The translations under genes were made by a program, and so were the position numbers. The notes below the pieces were generated by a model. That model was given only the letters and a program-made list of their open reading frames with translations. It was not told the DNA's origin and searched no databases. 64,000 bases of DNA from Bactericera cockerelli (taxonomy: Eukaryota > Arthropoda > Insecta > Hemiptera > Triozidae), in contig CM044963.1 of NCBI GenBank assembly GCA_024516035.1, positions 25,129,935-25,193,934 of the forward strand, given 5' to 3'. This document shows, one piece after another, positions 43,095 to 53,828 of this stretch (the stretch's first letter is position 1; each line of letters begins with the position of its first letter).

Positions 43095-43365
43095 TTTTTA
43101 CTCTCTCTCTCCCTCACATCTCTCTTGCTTTCTCTCACTTCTTTTCTTTCTTTTTCTCTCTCCTCCTTTCTATTTGTCTTTATCAGACTCTCACCCTTTC
43201 TTTCTTTGCCCTTATAAGATTTTCTATTATTATTATTTCTCTGTCTCTCTTTCTCTCCCGGCCTCCCTCTCTCTTTTTTCTTTTCTCTCTCTGCCTCTCG
43301 CTCTATTTTTCTCTTTCTCTTCTTCTCTCTCTCTCTTTCTCTCCTTCTCTCTCACTTTCATCCTA
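43095..43365 (+). repeat. CT-rich VNTR, short allele
   Basis: Only one TCTATTTGTCTTTATCAGAC unit is present, against about eight in the first copy. The flanks match. Confidence 0.88.
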
Positions 43366-43448
43366 CCTTGATAATTAGAGAGACGGAGGAAGAGATGGAA
43401 ATATTAGGTAATAGGTAGAGCATTTCCCAGGTGCTCATATATGTAATA

Positions 43449-43770
43449 TTTTTTTTTTTTTTTTTTTTTTTGAAAAAGATGAGTGTTTCACAGCCTTTTT
43501 TGTTTCGTAGCCATGAAACAGGAGCTACTGTAGACGCTTGTGGTCTGTGTTGTAGCCTGCCCATCCCGTAGTATGCCTCCCCTCTGATGGGCGAGAAGTG
43601 ACACAATACTTCCCATTTAGGTGCTGGGTCAACACGAGCGCACCGGAAGGTATCCCTTACAAACAACTGTAACCAAATTTTGAATACAAATTTTTGTCGG
43701 CGCGGGGATTCGAACCCGAGACCTTTCGCATGGCAAGCGAGTGCTTAACCACTGAGCTATTCGTGCGCTC
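43449..43770 (-). mobile_element. SINE T7, Gly-tRNA-like head, insertion absent from first copy
   Basis: On the minus strand the head begins GAGCGCACGAATAGCTCAG, with anticodon loop TTGCCAT (GCC, Gly), B box GGGTTCGAATCCC, and a body including GTGACACAATACTTCCC on the plus strand. It ends in a long poly-A (poly-T 43449-43471). The first copy has no insert at about 29893. TAATA occurs at both edges but a longer duplication is not visible. A truncated relative lies at 60462. Confidence 0.88.
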
Positions 43771-44393
43771 TATAATACTAACAATATTTTCATTTCGGAT
43801 TCCAAAGAGCTGACAAAAAATTGATCAAGTTTGGTAAAAAGTCATCTGAATCGAGTTTGGTAAATTTCAAACCAACTGATCCCTATGCCATCTGGATTAC
43901 CGGAGTAACTTCACTACCAAAATAAGGTTGGTCTTTCGTTAGGTACAAAATATTTTCGTAAAACTTTTCTCAGCTTCCTTGTGTACACTGTACAAGCTTG
44001 TGTACAAGTTTTACGTACTGTAACACTGTGTCTCTAACTCCGTGTCGGGATTACATGGCAGAGAATGCCCAAGGAATCAATTTTAAAACTATAATTACAA
44101 AAAATAAAACTAGATTTACAAATAATAAAACTAGATTTTCAAGGAAAATAATCTGGTGTGAAACCACATACGGCCCTGCGGCCGATTCCTAAAAAAAGTT
44201 TCGTGGTTCGTGTGGTAATTATTTATGTTTTCTTTGTGTGACCTAATATTTAGTAGATAAATTATAATTCAATATTATCTCTCTAATCTGATTACTTATG
44301 ACAATGACATACAAGCTGGTTTCAACACACAACTTCACATCTTTTCAATTGCAATTAGACTGAGAGTTAGAGTGTAATAGTTCTAACTTACTA

Positions 44394-44548
44394 ACTAATC
44401 CAGGACGTTAAATCAAATAGAATCGTTGACGTTAGGAAGGGCATCCAGCCGTTAAAAAATGTGCCAAAACCAACCAACCTCAACCATGAGGTTGAACAAC
44501 GTCGACCCTGCTACCCTGCTCAAGCGGGATAAGACAGAGTAAACGAAG
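44394..44548 (+). mobile_element. SINE T3, 5' truncated, second copy
   Basis: Allelic image of 30794-30949 with very few differences. In both copies it lies just downstream of the site where the S5 SINE inserted in the first copy. Confidence 0.75.
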
Positions 44549-44945
44549 GAGTTCTCACTAAAGTACGCAGCACATAGGAATTTATTTTAGAAAAATATGG
44601 AGAGTACTCTTTATAGTCTCATTCTTGCAGGATTACCAGGTCACTGAATTGTAATAATATCGAAAGTATGCATCCTAATATCCACCCGTGGAAGTGAGAA
44701 TAGAACTGGTGCTAAACTCAATACGCAAAATGGTTTGGTAAGAGTCTCTTTCTGTAATCGTAGAATTTTACGATCTTGTATCTGTCCGTTGTTATGATTA
44801 TTGCCTTTGATAATAATAATAATAATAACATACCGAGACGACCAGTGCCGTACCTACTTTAGCCATCGGTGGCGTAGAAATCAGGCCCAAAACAATGTGC
44901 GGCAATGCCTCATAGTGTAGAGTAGGGTTAGGAAGAAAAAAATAT

Positions 44946-45042
44946 AGGGCAATAATATTGGTTTGATTGGCGTCTCCTCTAATAATATTTTTGTGATTGG
45001 CGTCTCCTCTAAGAATAATGGTGTGGTTGGCGTCACCTCTAA
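44946..45042 (+). repeat. 30-bp VNTR, short allele
   Basis: About three units of the repeat described at 31325. Confidence 0.92.
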
Positions 45043-47483
45043 AAATAAAATTTAGAATTGAGATATTTGTGTTCCTAAATTGGATAATTTTCCAGTATTG
45101 TTTGGTTTCAGTGCACTCAAAATACACTGCCAATGATGGACACACTACTACCTCGTGAATGGTTCACATTGTATACACTTGGCAGTAATTTTTTATCGAC
45201 TTTCCACTATCGCTAAGATTTTCTGCACAATCATCACTTGTACCTCTATAAGTTTTTAACCAATTCTCTCTTTTGTATGGTAGAATATTCTACAAAAAAA
45301 ATCTGTATCGGCAAGTTGAAGACCTCTTTTTAGCACTTCTTGGTCCGAACGTGGCTGTAACACAGTGCGGAGATCTAGCTAGTGGGTATCCATACTATGT
45401 CACTGGTCAAATATGACCAGTGAATATATAAAGAGCTATATATATTATATATTGTATCAGGAATTGTAGAAGTGTTACAACGATGCCCCGGGCAGTATTC
45501 AATTCACTTTCGATATGCCTGTATGTATATTGTATAATGTAAATTGTGTAATAGGTATTTCATGTATACGCAGTATACTACATAACTATATAATGTATCT
45601 ATTATGTATATTGTTACCACATACATATTTTTCACGTGAGGCTTAGCGCGTATACCTATGCGAGAGTAGTATTATAGTCTTTTCTATGAGCCATTATTCA
45701 TACTTTTATTATTGATAGATAGTAATGATGATAATTTTTGTAGCATTATTTTCACTACAGTTTACTATTATTTATGGTTAAAATTATCATTATTACTGTG
45801 GATTCTTCTGTGGCTATCCGCATTATAATCATTTTCAACTGACCACTAGTACTAGTATCATTACTTTAGCCGTCATTTTTGTTTATTTTTTTTTTTTTTT
45901 ACTATCATTGCTATTGGATTGTAATTTCGTACAACCATTCCACCATCGGCACCGTGAGATAGGTTCACCAGGTGACAACACAATTGAAAAATTCTACATC
46001 GAATTACTCTTTCTTCAGAGTAGTAATTGAAGAATTAAGGGCCAAACTAAAGGCCTTATGAAAGACCAAGATGTACCTATACCAGAGAATTTCCCTCGCA
46101 ATACAGAGAGGAAACAGTGGTAGTAGGGAGGAAACTTTTCCTCCGTCTCGTTCCCTCGGTTAAGTCTTTGATTTATAATGATAAACACAGTAAATTAATA
46201 TGATAAAGTTAGTATAATATCGCGATGCTGAAAAGATTACGTTAAGTAATAATCGCCTCATTTGAGATTATTTGAAATTTAGCATAATTTCCATGGGATT
46301 CCAGACGCCAGAAATTACTTCCAGAACGAGATGTGGCCTCATCAGTGCTATCTCAGCAACATCAGGCAAATTCATGAAGGCAAATATATCCTCATCTTTT
46401 TCTTTTTACCTCCTCAGATATTATCGTTATCTTTTTACATCTTAGACATTATCTTTATCTTTTTACATCTTAGACATTATCTTTATCTTTTTACATCTTA
46501 GACATTATCTTCATCTTTTTACATCTTAAACATTATCTTTATCTCTTTACGTCCTCAGACGGCGTTGGAGTAAAACTTATTTCCAGAACGTAAAATTTTG
46601 AAGAAAATATTTTTAGAAATATCAAAAAAATTAGTAATTTAAAACTTTTTTTTGTAAATTTAAATGTAACATATTATAAATTTCATATTTAAGATAGGAT
46701 GATGAGAAACACGCGTGCAATAACAACAATATAATATATGTTGCGTGCTCGTGCCTCGGGCTAGAACTTGGCAAGACGCACTACTCACACCTAGACCTAT
46801 TCGTTATTACTTTTAATATTTTGTGATCATGAATTTCATTATTCCACCTCGGTTTTATTATTAGTAAATTTCTTGGCAGTTCTCTAAACTATGACCTCAG
46901 AACCTTTGATCCGCATGAATTCAGAGTTGTTATATTCAAAGGCAGTTGAAACTTTACTTTATGTAGATGAGCTTTCGTAAGTTTGAACCGTCACGTCAGA
47001 TCTTCAATAGCTCCATTGTTACGACAGCAGATTCGTAGCCTAGAGGTCGGGAGTTCATGTTCCAGCCATGGAGAAATTTACACTTTCGGGCTTGAGTCAT
47101 TTTGACATCACTTTTCTAAGTAGGCAACTATATTTATTACTTTTTTATATATAAAGAGAGGGAGAAATCTTCAAAAGACGAACACTAATCAAATGAGACA
47201 TCTCTTCATTGATTAGGCAGTAGGCAACACACATTTGATTATATTATCTTTGGAAAGTATGAACTGACACTGGCATGTATGATGATATAAATATTATAGT
47301 AAAGCATCTGGAGTCTATGGATCCGGGACCTTTAATGTGAAATTCCACTTATTTTTGGGGCATCTAGTGTCATCAACCCAACAACTGGCCTGTCGTGTCT
47401 CTTGGATTTTTCTTTTAAAATTGATGTTCATTTACAGAGGAGACTGAACAATCAGAGTCCTTGCTGCTAAATTCCACTTTACA
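45043..47483. other. Second-copy image of 31651-34302
   Basis: Same unassigned sequence with the 28-bp array at 46418-46555. No gene recognised. Confidence 0.5.
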
Positions 47484-47693
47484 TTAATAATAATGCCTTA
47501 TTTATACTGCTCGATTAGGACTAATGAGTCCCATTATTCCAGCAGAAAGCTGAAATAATGTAGTAATTATTCTTATGTGGGCAAAATCTGAAATAGGAGG
47601 GTAACTTGTCTTGTCCCGGCTGGGTTTCGAACCCACAACCTCTGATTTACCAGTCAGACGCCTTGACCACTGAGCTACCGGCACAGACCGGGA
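47484..47693 (-). mobile_element. SINE T4, second copy
   Basis: Head on the minus strand GTGCCGGTAGCTCAGTGGTC, B box GGGTTCGAAACCCAG, body with CAAGTTACCCTCCTATTTC and tail AATAATAAGGCATTATT-like. Allelic to 34303-34492. Confidence 0.85.
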
Positions 47694-48258
47694 CACTTTA
47701 CATTAAGGTATGTTGTGTTAATTAACATTGACAATCAGTGCAACAATCTATGGTCAATATTCTATTGATTTCAACACAACATTGTCCAGCACTTGAATAA
47801 ACTTATTGTAATAATGAGGCAGGTTATTCTTACTAATGTTAATTAAGTTGGTTCTAAACTGAGCAGTAGATACTATACTCATAAGCATTTGCATATTGTC
47901 TGCTTTGTACATTAAAACTGAGTCTCTTGGTTGTAATTACTTTGCTATTTTCTAGTTTAAAATATCTATTGTGTTTTGTTCAAGACTCATGTTAGTATTT
48001 TGTCAATGAAGTTTCTTTGCTGTTTCCATCATGATCACCTCAATATTTCACTAAAGAACATGCTTAGACAGATAACTCAGGATAGATATATAACTGTATA
48101 ATTCTTTTATATCCACCTTTAGCACAAGATTTTATCTTTTGAAGGTGGGTATACCCTCGCCCAGTGTGAAGCCGCACTTCTAATTAAACAAGTTCAAACA
48201 AAGTTAGAAGATACACAAACTACTAATTTTTTCGATTCAATTTAGCTCAGTTGTCAAA

Positions 48259-48592
48259 ATGATTTTAGCAAAGCAACAGAAAGCTTATTGCGTGGAGAGT
48301 TATTTTTCAAAAATGTTCCCAGGGCGTTTGATTTGTTCAAGAGGTGACATGGCCAGCGCGATCCCCGGATTTAGCTCCCTGTGATTTTTTCTTGTGGGGT
48401 TACCTCAAATCGAAAGTTTACAATGATCGTCCAAGAACACTTGAAGAGTTAAAACACAACATTCGCCGTGAAATAGGCCGTATACCTGTCGCAATGTTGG
48501 AAAAAGTAGAGCGAAACTTTAGAAATCGCCTTCAGCAGTGTATCGACAGTGACGGTCGTCATTTGAATGGTGTACTCTTCAAAACTAGATAA
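48259..48592 (+). pseudogene. Tc1/mariner transposase remnant, internally deleted
   Basis: An ATG at 48259 opens MILAKQQKAYCVESYFSK, which looks like a mariner-type N-terminus. After a few more codons the reading jumps, with a frame change, to the C-terminal part open from 48344 to 48592 (82 codons). That part has SPDLAPCDFFLWGYLKSKVY, where the D after SP fits the second catalytic aspartate region of the DDE/D domain, then RPRTLEELKHNIRREIG, FRNRLQQCIDSDGRHL and a stop. The whole DNA-binding domain and first catalytic aspartate are missing. A full transposase of this group is about 350 residues, so roughly two thirds are deleted. The right end near 48660-48710 (GGGGACATAACCGCGCCGCA) may be a terminal repeat, but I found no left partner. 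Confidence 0.85.
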
Positions 48593-49085
48593 AATCAAAC
48601 CTTACATATTTCTAGATGATAATTCAACAACAAGCATCAGGTAAGACTGACAGCCTTTTTTTAATTGAATATTCAAAAGGGGACATAACCGCGCCGCACC
48701 CTGTGCATGAAAACTTTTAAATTAAAAAAACTACTGTTTCCAAAAGATTTATTTTTTACTTACTCAATACGAGATATGCTGAATGACAAGTTAAATAAAA
48801 ACAAACTGGAAGTATAAATGATTTCAAATTGGTTCACGGTCCGTCTGTTCTTCGGCGGAGGGTTTTTAGGGTAGAAGCGCTGGTCTCAGCATTGGAACCT
48901 CACTCCTTGTTTTGAATGCGTTACCTCCTATCACAAAAAAGATTAATTTTGAAAGTAAATATTTTGGTAGTTGGCATCATAACTTGCAAAAAAAAAAAAA
49001 AAAAAAAAATGTCCAACAAATTACCATAAAAATCTTTAATAGATCATACAATATATAAAGAACATAAACATTTAAATATATAAAA
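48593..49085. other. Flank of mariner remnant
   Basis: Contains the possible right terminus and a poly-A run at about 48988-49008. Otherwise unassigned. Confidence 0.4.
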
Positions 49086-49205
49086 AAAATTCCTGCCTTG
49101 CTGGGAATCGAACCCGGGTCACTATGCGTACAATGCTAGCGCGCTAACTCATCTGCCACGGTGACTATGATATGACATGCAGTTGAAAGCGATGTTAATT
49201 TGTTA
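49086..49205 (-). mobile_element. SINE T6
   Basis: On the minus strand the head is GTCACCGTGGCAGATGAGTT, then AGCGCGCTAGCATTG and the B box GGGTTCGATTCCCAG. The end is near a run of A (plus strand TATAAAAAAAATTCC). The first copy (35870-35995) is a damaged image; another copy is at 60013. Confidence 0.72.
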
Positions 49206-50283
49206 AAAAAACGCTTGCATACGAGTCTGCAACATTGGGACATTTTCATCTTTACTATTCAAGGTCCAAACCAACTGACCAAATTTCGTATTGTGCGCAT
49301 GACACATACCTTTCTCTTTCTCTCCCTCTACAATTCAATACTCGCCATTGTGCGCTGACACACACTTTCCTCTCTCTCCTTTACAATTCATATTTCGTTA
49401 CATAATATCGTTACATAATTCGTTACTAATTTCGTCACATAATTTGTTATGTGCCAGAGCAAAGACAGAAATGTCAAAAACGACATAAAATATGTGCCAG
49501 AACATGAAGAAGAACTATTTAAAGTTTTTCTTGATGATTCACTGGTCTTTAGGCAAGAGAAAGTCTAAAGCGATATATGGTCGCAATATGGCTTTTAATA
49601 ATAACGTGACTGATTTGAAAAGCTTTCAAGACACTAGGTTATGGATATTGTAAAAGTACTTTAGAGTGTCCAAGTGAAATGGAACTGCCTCCATTATGTG
49701 AAAGTATCAGAGAAGAACACAAAGGAAAAGTTTCGGGGACGGAGGTAGACAGAACGCAAACATTTATTATCACTCTGTCCCTTTCAAGAAGATGTGTACG
49801 AAAGTTTGGTCTTCCTCTCTTATGCCTCGGAAAATTCTCTTCATCTCTCTTCACCCCTGGCATAATTTCCCAGACTCTTTATTTTCCTCTCCTCTTTTTC
49901 TTTCCCTCTATCTCTTTTCCTATCGTTCTCTCTCTTTACATCCCTCCTTCTTTTTCGTTTTCTCTCATTCTTTCTCCGTCCTCATTTCATATTCTCTTTT
50001 TCTCTCCCTCCTCTTCTCTTCTCTTCACACACTATCCACTCTGAAAAACACTCTCATCTTCCCTTCTAAATATTGCTTGTCCTATTCAAAAGTTTTTACC
50101 ACCTCCTCATCCCTCGTCCACACCTCCTTCACCCCTTGACCATGTCCTCTATCAACCGGGAACCTATACTTTCCTTCATGAAGAGTGAAAACTCACAAAA
50201 AAGACTGTACCAAACTATTTACAATACATTCAAACTTGAACACGAGGAGCAAGGACTCTGATTGTTAAGTCTCCTCTGTAAAT
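49206..50283. other. CT-rich and unassigned sequence
   Basis: 49300-49400 and 49850-50130 are pyrimidine-rich. Frames of 115 and 121 codons there are mostly composition-driven, although the first half of the 49679 frame is more balanced. No family recognised. Confidence 0.4.
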
Positions 50284-50497
50284 AATAATAATATCGCCTT
50301 ATTTATACTGCCCGATAAGGACTATTAAAGTCCCATTATTCCAGCAGTAAGCCCAAGACATATTACTATGTGGTAAAAATCCCAATTGGGAGGATAACTT
50401 GTCATGTCCCGGTTGGGTTTCGAACCCACGACCTCTGGAATCTCTGGATTCACAGAGTGCCGCCTTTGGGACAGTGAGCTATCGGGACAGTGTACCA
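50284..50497 (-). mobile_element. SINE T4
   Basis: Plus strand reads ATCGCCTTATTTATACTGCC, GTCCCATTATTCCAGCAG, GGGAGGATAACTTGTCATGT, GGTTGGGTTTCGAACCCACG. The anticodon arm has a short inserted repeat (GGAATCTCTGGATTCAC). The corrupted counterpart is near 37004-37210. Confidence 0.8.
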
Positions 50498-50674
50498 GCC
50501 AGATAAACATCATTAAATAAAAAACTTCAACACGAGTACATAGGATTTATCTTTATAGATATGCCATTAAAACCTTGGGAAAACTGCAAATTAGTCTGCT
50601 TCTTACAGTTGGCTAGTTTGTTTCTCTGCTTTAGAGATCCTCTGACGAGACACTGGTAAACCCCAGCCAAGTCA

Positions 50675-51095
50675 TCTTTTATATCGTGTCCCAGCCAGAC
50701 ATCTTGTATATCGTGTCCAGCCAGACATCTTGTATATCGTGTCCCAGCCAGACATCTTGTATATCGTGTCCCAGCCAGACATCTTGTATATCGTGTCCCA
50801 GCCAGACATCTTGTATATCGTGTCCCAGCCAGACATCTTGTATATCGTGTCCCAGCCAGACATCTTGTATATCGTGTCCCAGCCAGACATCTTGTATATC
50901 GTGTCCCAGCCAGATCTTGTATATCGGTCCAGCCAGACATCTGTATATCGTGTCCCAGCCAGACATCTTGTATATCGTGTCCAGCAGACATCTGTATATC
51001 GTGTCCAGCCAGAATCTTGTATATCGTGTCCCAGCCAGACATCCTGTATATCGTGTCCAGCCAGACATCTTGTATATCGTGTCCCAGCCAGACAT
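50675..51095 (+). repeat. 27-bp minisatellite, about 15 units
   Basis: Unit CAGCCAGACATCTTGTATAT plus CGTGTCC. Central units are identical; the right third has one- to three-base deletions. As 27 is divisible by three, long frames run through it on both strands in several phases (145-185 codons). They have no start context or family and are artefacts. The first-copy image (37340-37720) is badly miscalled. Confidence 0.97.
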
Positions 51096-51934
51096 ATTTT
51101 TTCTGAACTCAAGCCCGCAATAAACAAACCTTCGCTGAGAAAAGGTATAGCACCCTCTCTTCCCTTGCAATGCCAACTTCCTGTAAACAGTTCTCGATAT
51201 CGTTTTATCTGAAAAGTTGTGTTCGCCATAACTTGAGAAGAAGTTTACCTCAGGAAGCCTCAGCTTCCGACATATTGTTAGATAATAGCATGACGACTCC
51301 TCCGGGACTCATCTGTCTTGGAAATAAGAGACAAATATTTTTGTTTTGAGTACTCTTGTGGTTCTTGATGTTTTCTACACCAGCCAGACGGGTAGGTCAC
51401 GTTTAATACATACATAATTTGTATTTGTATTTATCTATTTTATTTTCAACAGGTAGGTACATACATTACAAGGTTAAAGCCTCTATTACAATAACCCTAC
51501 CTATTTAAAGAATAAACTATTCAATAGTTTGTTACAAGAAAAAGAAAAACATACATATTTGTTAAATTATAATAGTAGACATTGGGAATGATGAAATTAA
51601 AAAGAATACTATAAATTCTTTCAATAAGAAACGATTTGAAATTATTTTTATTTTTTATTGTTTTTTACCTTTTCGGTGTGTACAATTTCCTCATACTAGC
51701 TTACAATATATTGAGAACTAAATTAAAACAAATGCTAGATTAACTAAATTATATTATAAAATTATTTTAGAGAGGGGAAATGGAATGAGATGGAAGGGAA
51801 CGCTCTATGTTTGTAGGCATTCTTAAGATATTTAACAATCATGATGTTACATTCCTTCATTAACGATAGCGCCAATGCAACTGGCCCTGATATTTCTACT
51901 TTATTACAGAAATTTTTCAATCCTTCATTTTAAT
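51096..51934. other. Unassigned stretch
   Basis: AT-rich sequence with no feature recognised. Confidence 0.4.
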
Positions 51935-52187
51935 TTGGTTGAACGTCGCCCTAAACAGTATGGTTCTATCACATCGGGTGTTTTACCTTCCATTCACTGG
52001 AAACTCACAAACCAGCTACTCAAATTAACCTCACTCAGCCTGAGTGGAGTCGAGAATAGCCAGTATTACGAGTGTTCAAATTTGAATGGTTACTCATCCA
52101 AGTCCTAGCCTCGCTGGACGTTGCTTAACTTGAGTGACTAAATGAGTACTGGTGTATTCAACTATTCATTGTGCCATTGACGCTGGC
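51935..52187 (-). mobile_element. SINE S5, diverged
   Basis: On the minus strand it starts GCCAGCGTCAATGG, keeps GAATACACCAGTACTC and AAGTTAAGCAACGTCCAGCG, then GAGTAACCATTC, the body (TCGACTCCACTCAGGCTGAG) and ends GGGCGACGTTCAACC. It has more substitutions than 9134 and 30479. A T2 tail fragment follows at about 52200-52250. Confidence 0.85.
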
Positions 52188-52259
52188 TTTAAGTTATTTG
52201 CATGTTTGTGTTAATCACAATCGTGACGTCACATCCCTTGAGTAACGACTAAGCAACTG

Positions 52260-53600
52260 GCCCTGATATTTCTATTTTCTTAGATATTTTCAAGACTAAT
52301 GAGCATAATAGGTAGCTACTGTTGTTAAAAGTATTGATAATCATACTGCTAATAACAACTAAAACGGTGTTTATTACATCTCGGATATTAGACAAAACTT
52401 TTCCCATTCTTTTCCCTGAAACTTATGAAGAAAATATTCTAATACTTTGAGTTATTAAGAAAATATCGTAATGTTTTTCACGCCATTAGCGCGCGAATAA
52501 TTATTTATTTAAGTAGAAGAAAATAATAACCCCGCAACTTGCTTGAATAGCTCGGCCAGGCTTGGGCAAACTGTGGCATGCGGGCCAAATGCGGACATGG
52601 ATTTTTTTCTGAGTGGTCCTCAAGCTGATTCTACCTCTCTCCTTCGAGTTTATGTAGGACTCTATAGGTGTTATAAATTCTGAGGGTGAAATCGAAGAAA
52701 TTGGTATCACCATTTGTTCAAGTCAGCTCCTAATTTAAACCATTTCAAACAATACGTAACGGTTAATTTGTTTAGCCGTGTTTTTCTTTCTAACCAAAGT
52801 TAACCAAACTGGAATAAAATGAAATAAACTGGGAGCAAGTCATTATTCTTTTGTAAGAGGAAATTTTTCCTCTTCCTTCTTTCAGTTTGGCTAACCAAAA
52901 TGGAGGTAGAAAATTCTTCCTTCCAGTTCTTTTATAGATTAGGTCCATTGTATATCTTTATAAGTACCGAAATGCATTTTTCTTATCCGAATGTGGTGAA
53001 GTTGACCTTGGAATAAAATGGAAATATTTGGAAATATCGAACCTGGAGAAAAAATTATCCAAAAGAAAAATGCCCCTTTTGTTTCTCTTAATCTGATCAA
53101 TGCAACACTTGCATCACAGAAGCAACTACCACGACCTGCAAGCCAGTTTAAGAAACCCTGATGATATATACAATATACATATAGAGCTGGGGATTCATCT
53201 GCAAAACAAATAATCTTAGGTGCATCTTACGAAAAACTTCTCGTGTGAACCTGATAAAAAACCAATGGGAGCTGTCAGCTTTAAAAAAAAAATTATGAAT
53301 GTTATGATATGGAGAAGAGAGGTCTGCAGAGTTGAAATCGTTAAATATTCATGCCCTGGAGAACATTTCGAGTAGAATTCAATCGCTGGAATCAATTTAG
53401 CAGATTAGATTGGAGGAAGCAGTAATCGGATACAGTACTCTGTTTATCGTGCAAGGATAATGGTATTATGGTACATTAGCACCGACTTTATCTGTAGTGC
53501 AGCTATTGAGTTTAATAAAACAGTGAATAATTGGATATAGCACAATCTGCAGAATGCATAGGTGCTCCATTTTCCATATCGACTCAATAAGTTGATCCCT
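52260..53600. other. Unassigned stretch
   Basis: AT-rich, no coding pattern. A 70-codon minus frame at 52501-52713 has no recognised family. Confidence 0.35.
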
Positions 53601-53606
53601 GTTAAG

Positions 53607-53828
53607 CCGCGAGCCCACTGAGTGCAACATTTTGTTGCGAAACATGTCACAACATTTTGTCTCGAATTTAAATGGGAAATGTTGCAGAGCGTTGCGATTT
53701 GCGAAGCAATGTTTAAGTCTGTGGGATTCGATCTCATTTTTTGATTCTAAAGGAAGAGAGAAGCATGAAACGTTGGGAAACGCTTTGCAATGGTGCGAGA
53801 CAAAATGTTGCACTCACTGGAATCCCGG
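53607..53828. mobile_element. Miniature inverted-repeat element
   Basis: Left end CCGCGAGCCCACTGAGTGCA and the reverse of the right end CCGGGATTCCAGTGAGTGCA are inverted copies, followed on both by ACATTTTGT. Related CAACATTTTGT and AATGTTGC blocks recur inside (53651, 53689). No transposase. Target duplication not resolved. Confidence 0.65.

Noticed and set aside
50527..51229. Repeat protein with nonapeptide units
   Set aside because: A 27-bp minisatellite open in several phases on both strands, without start context and with decaying units.
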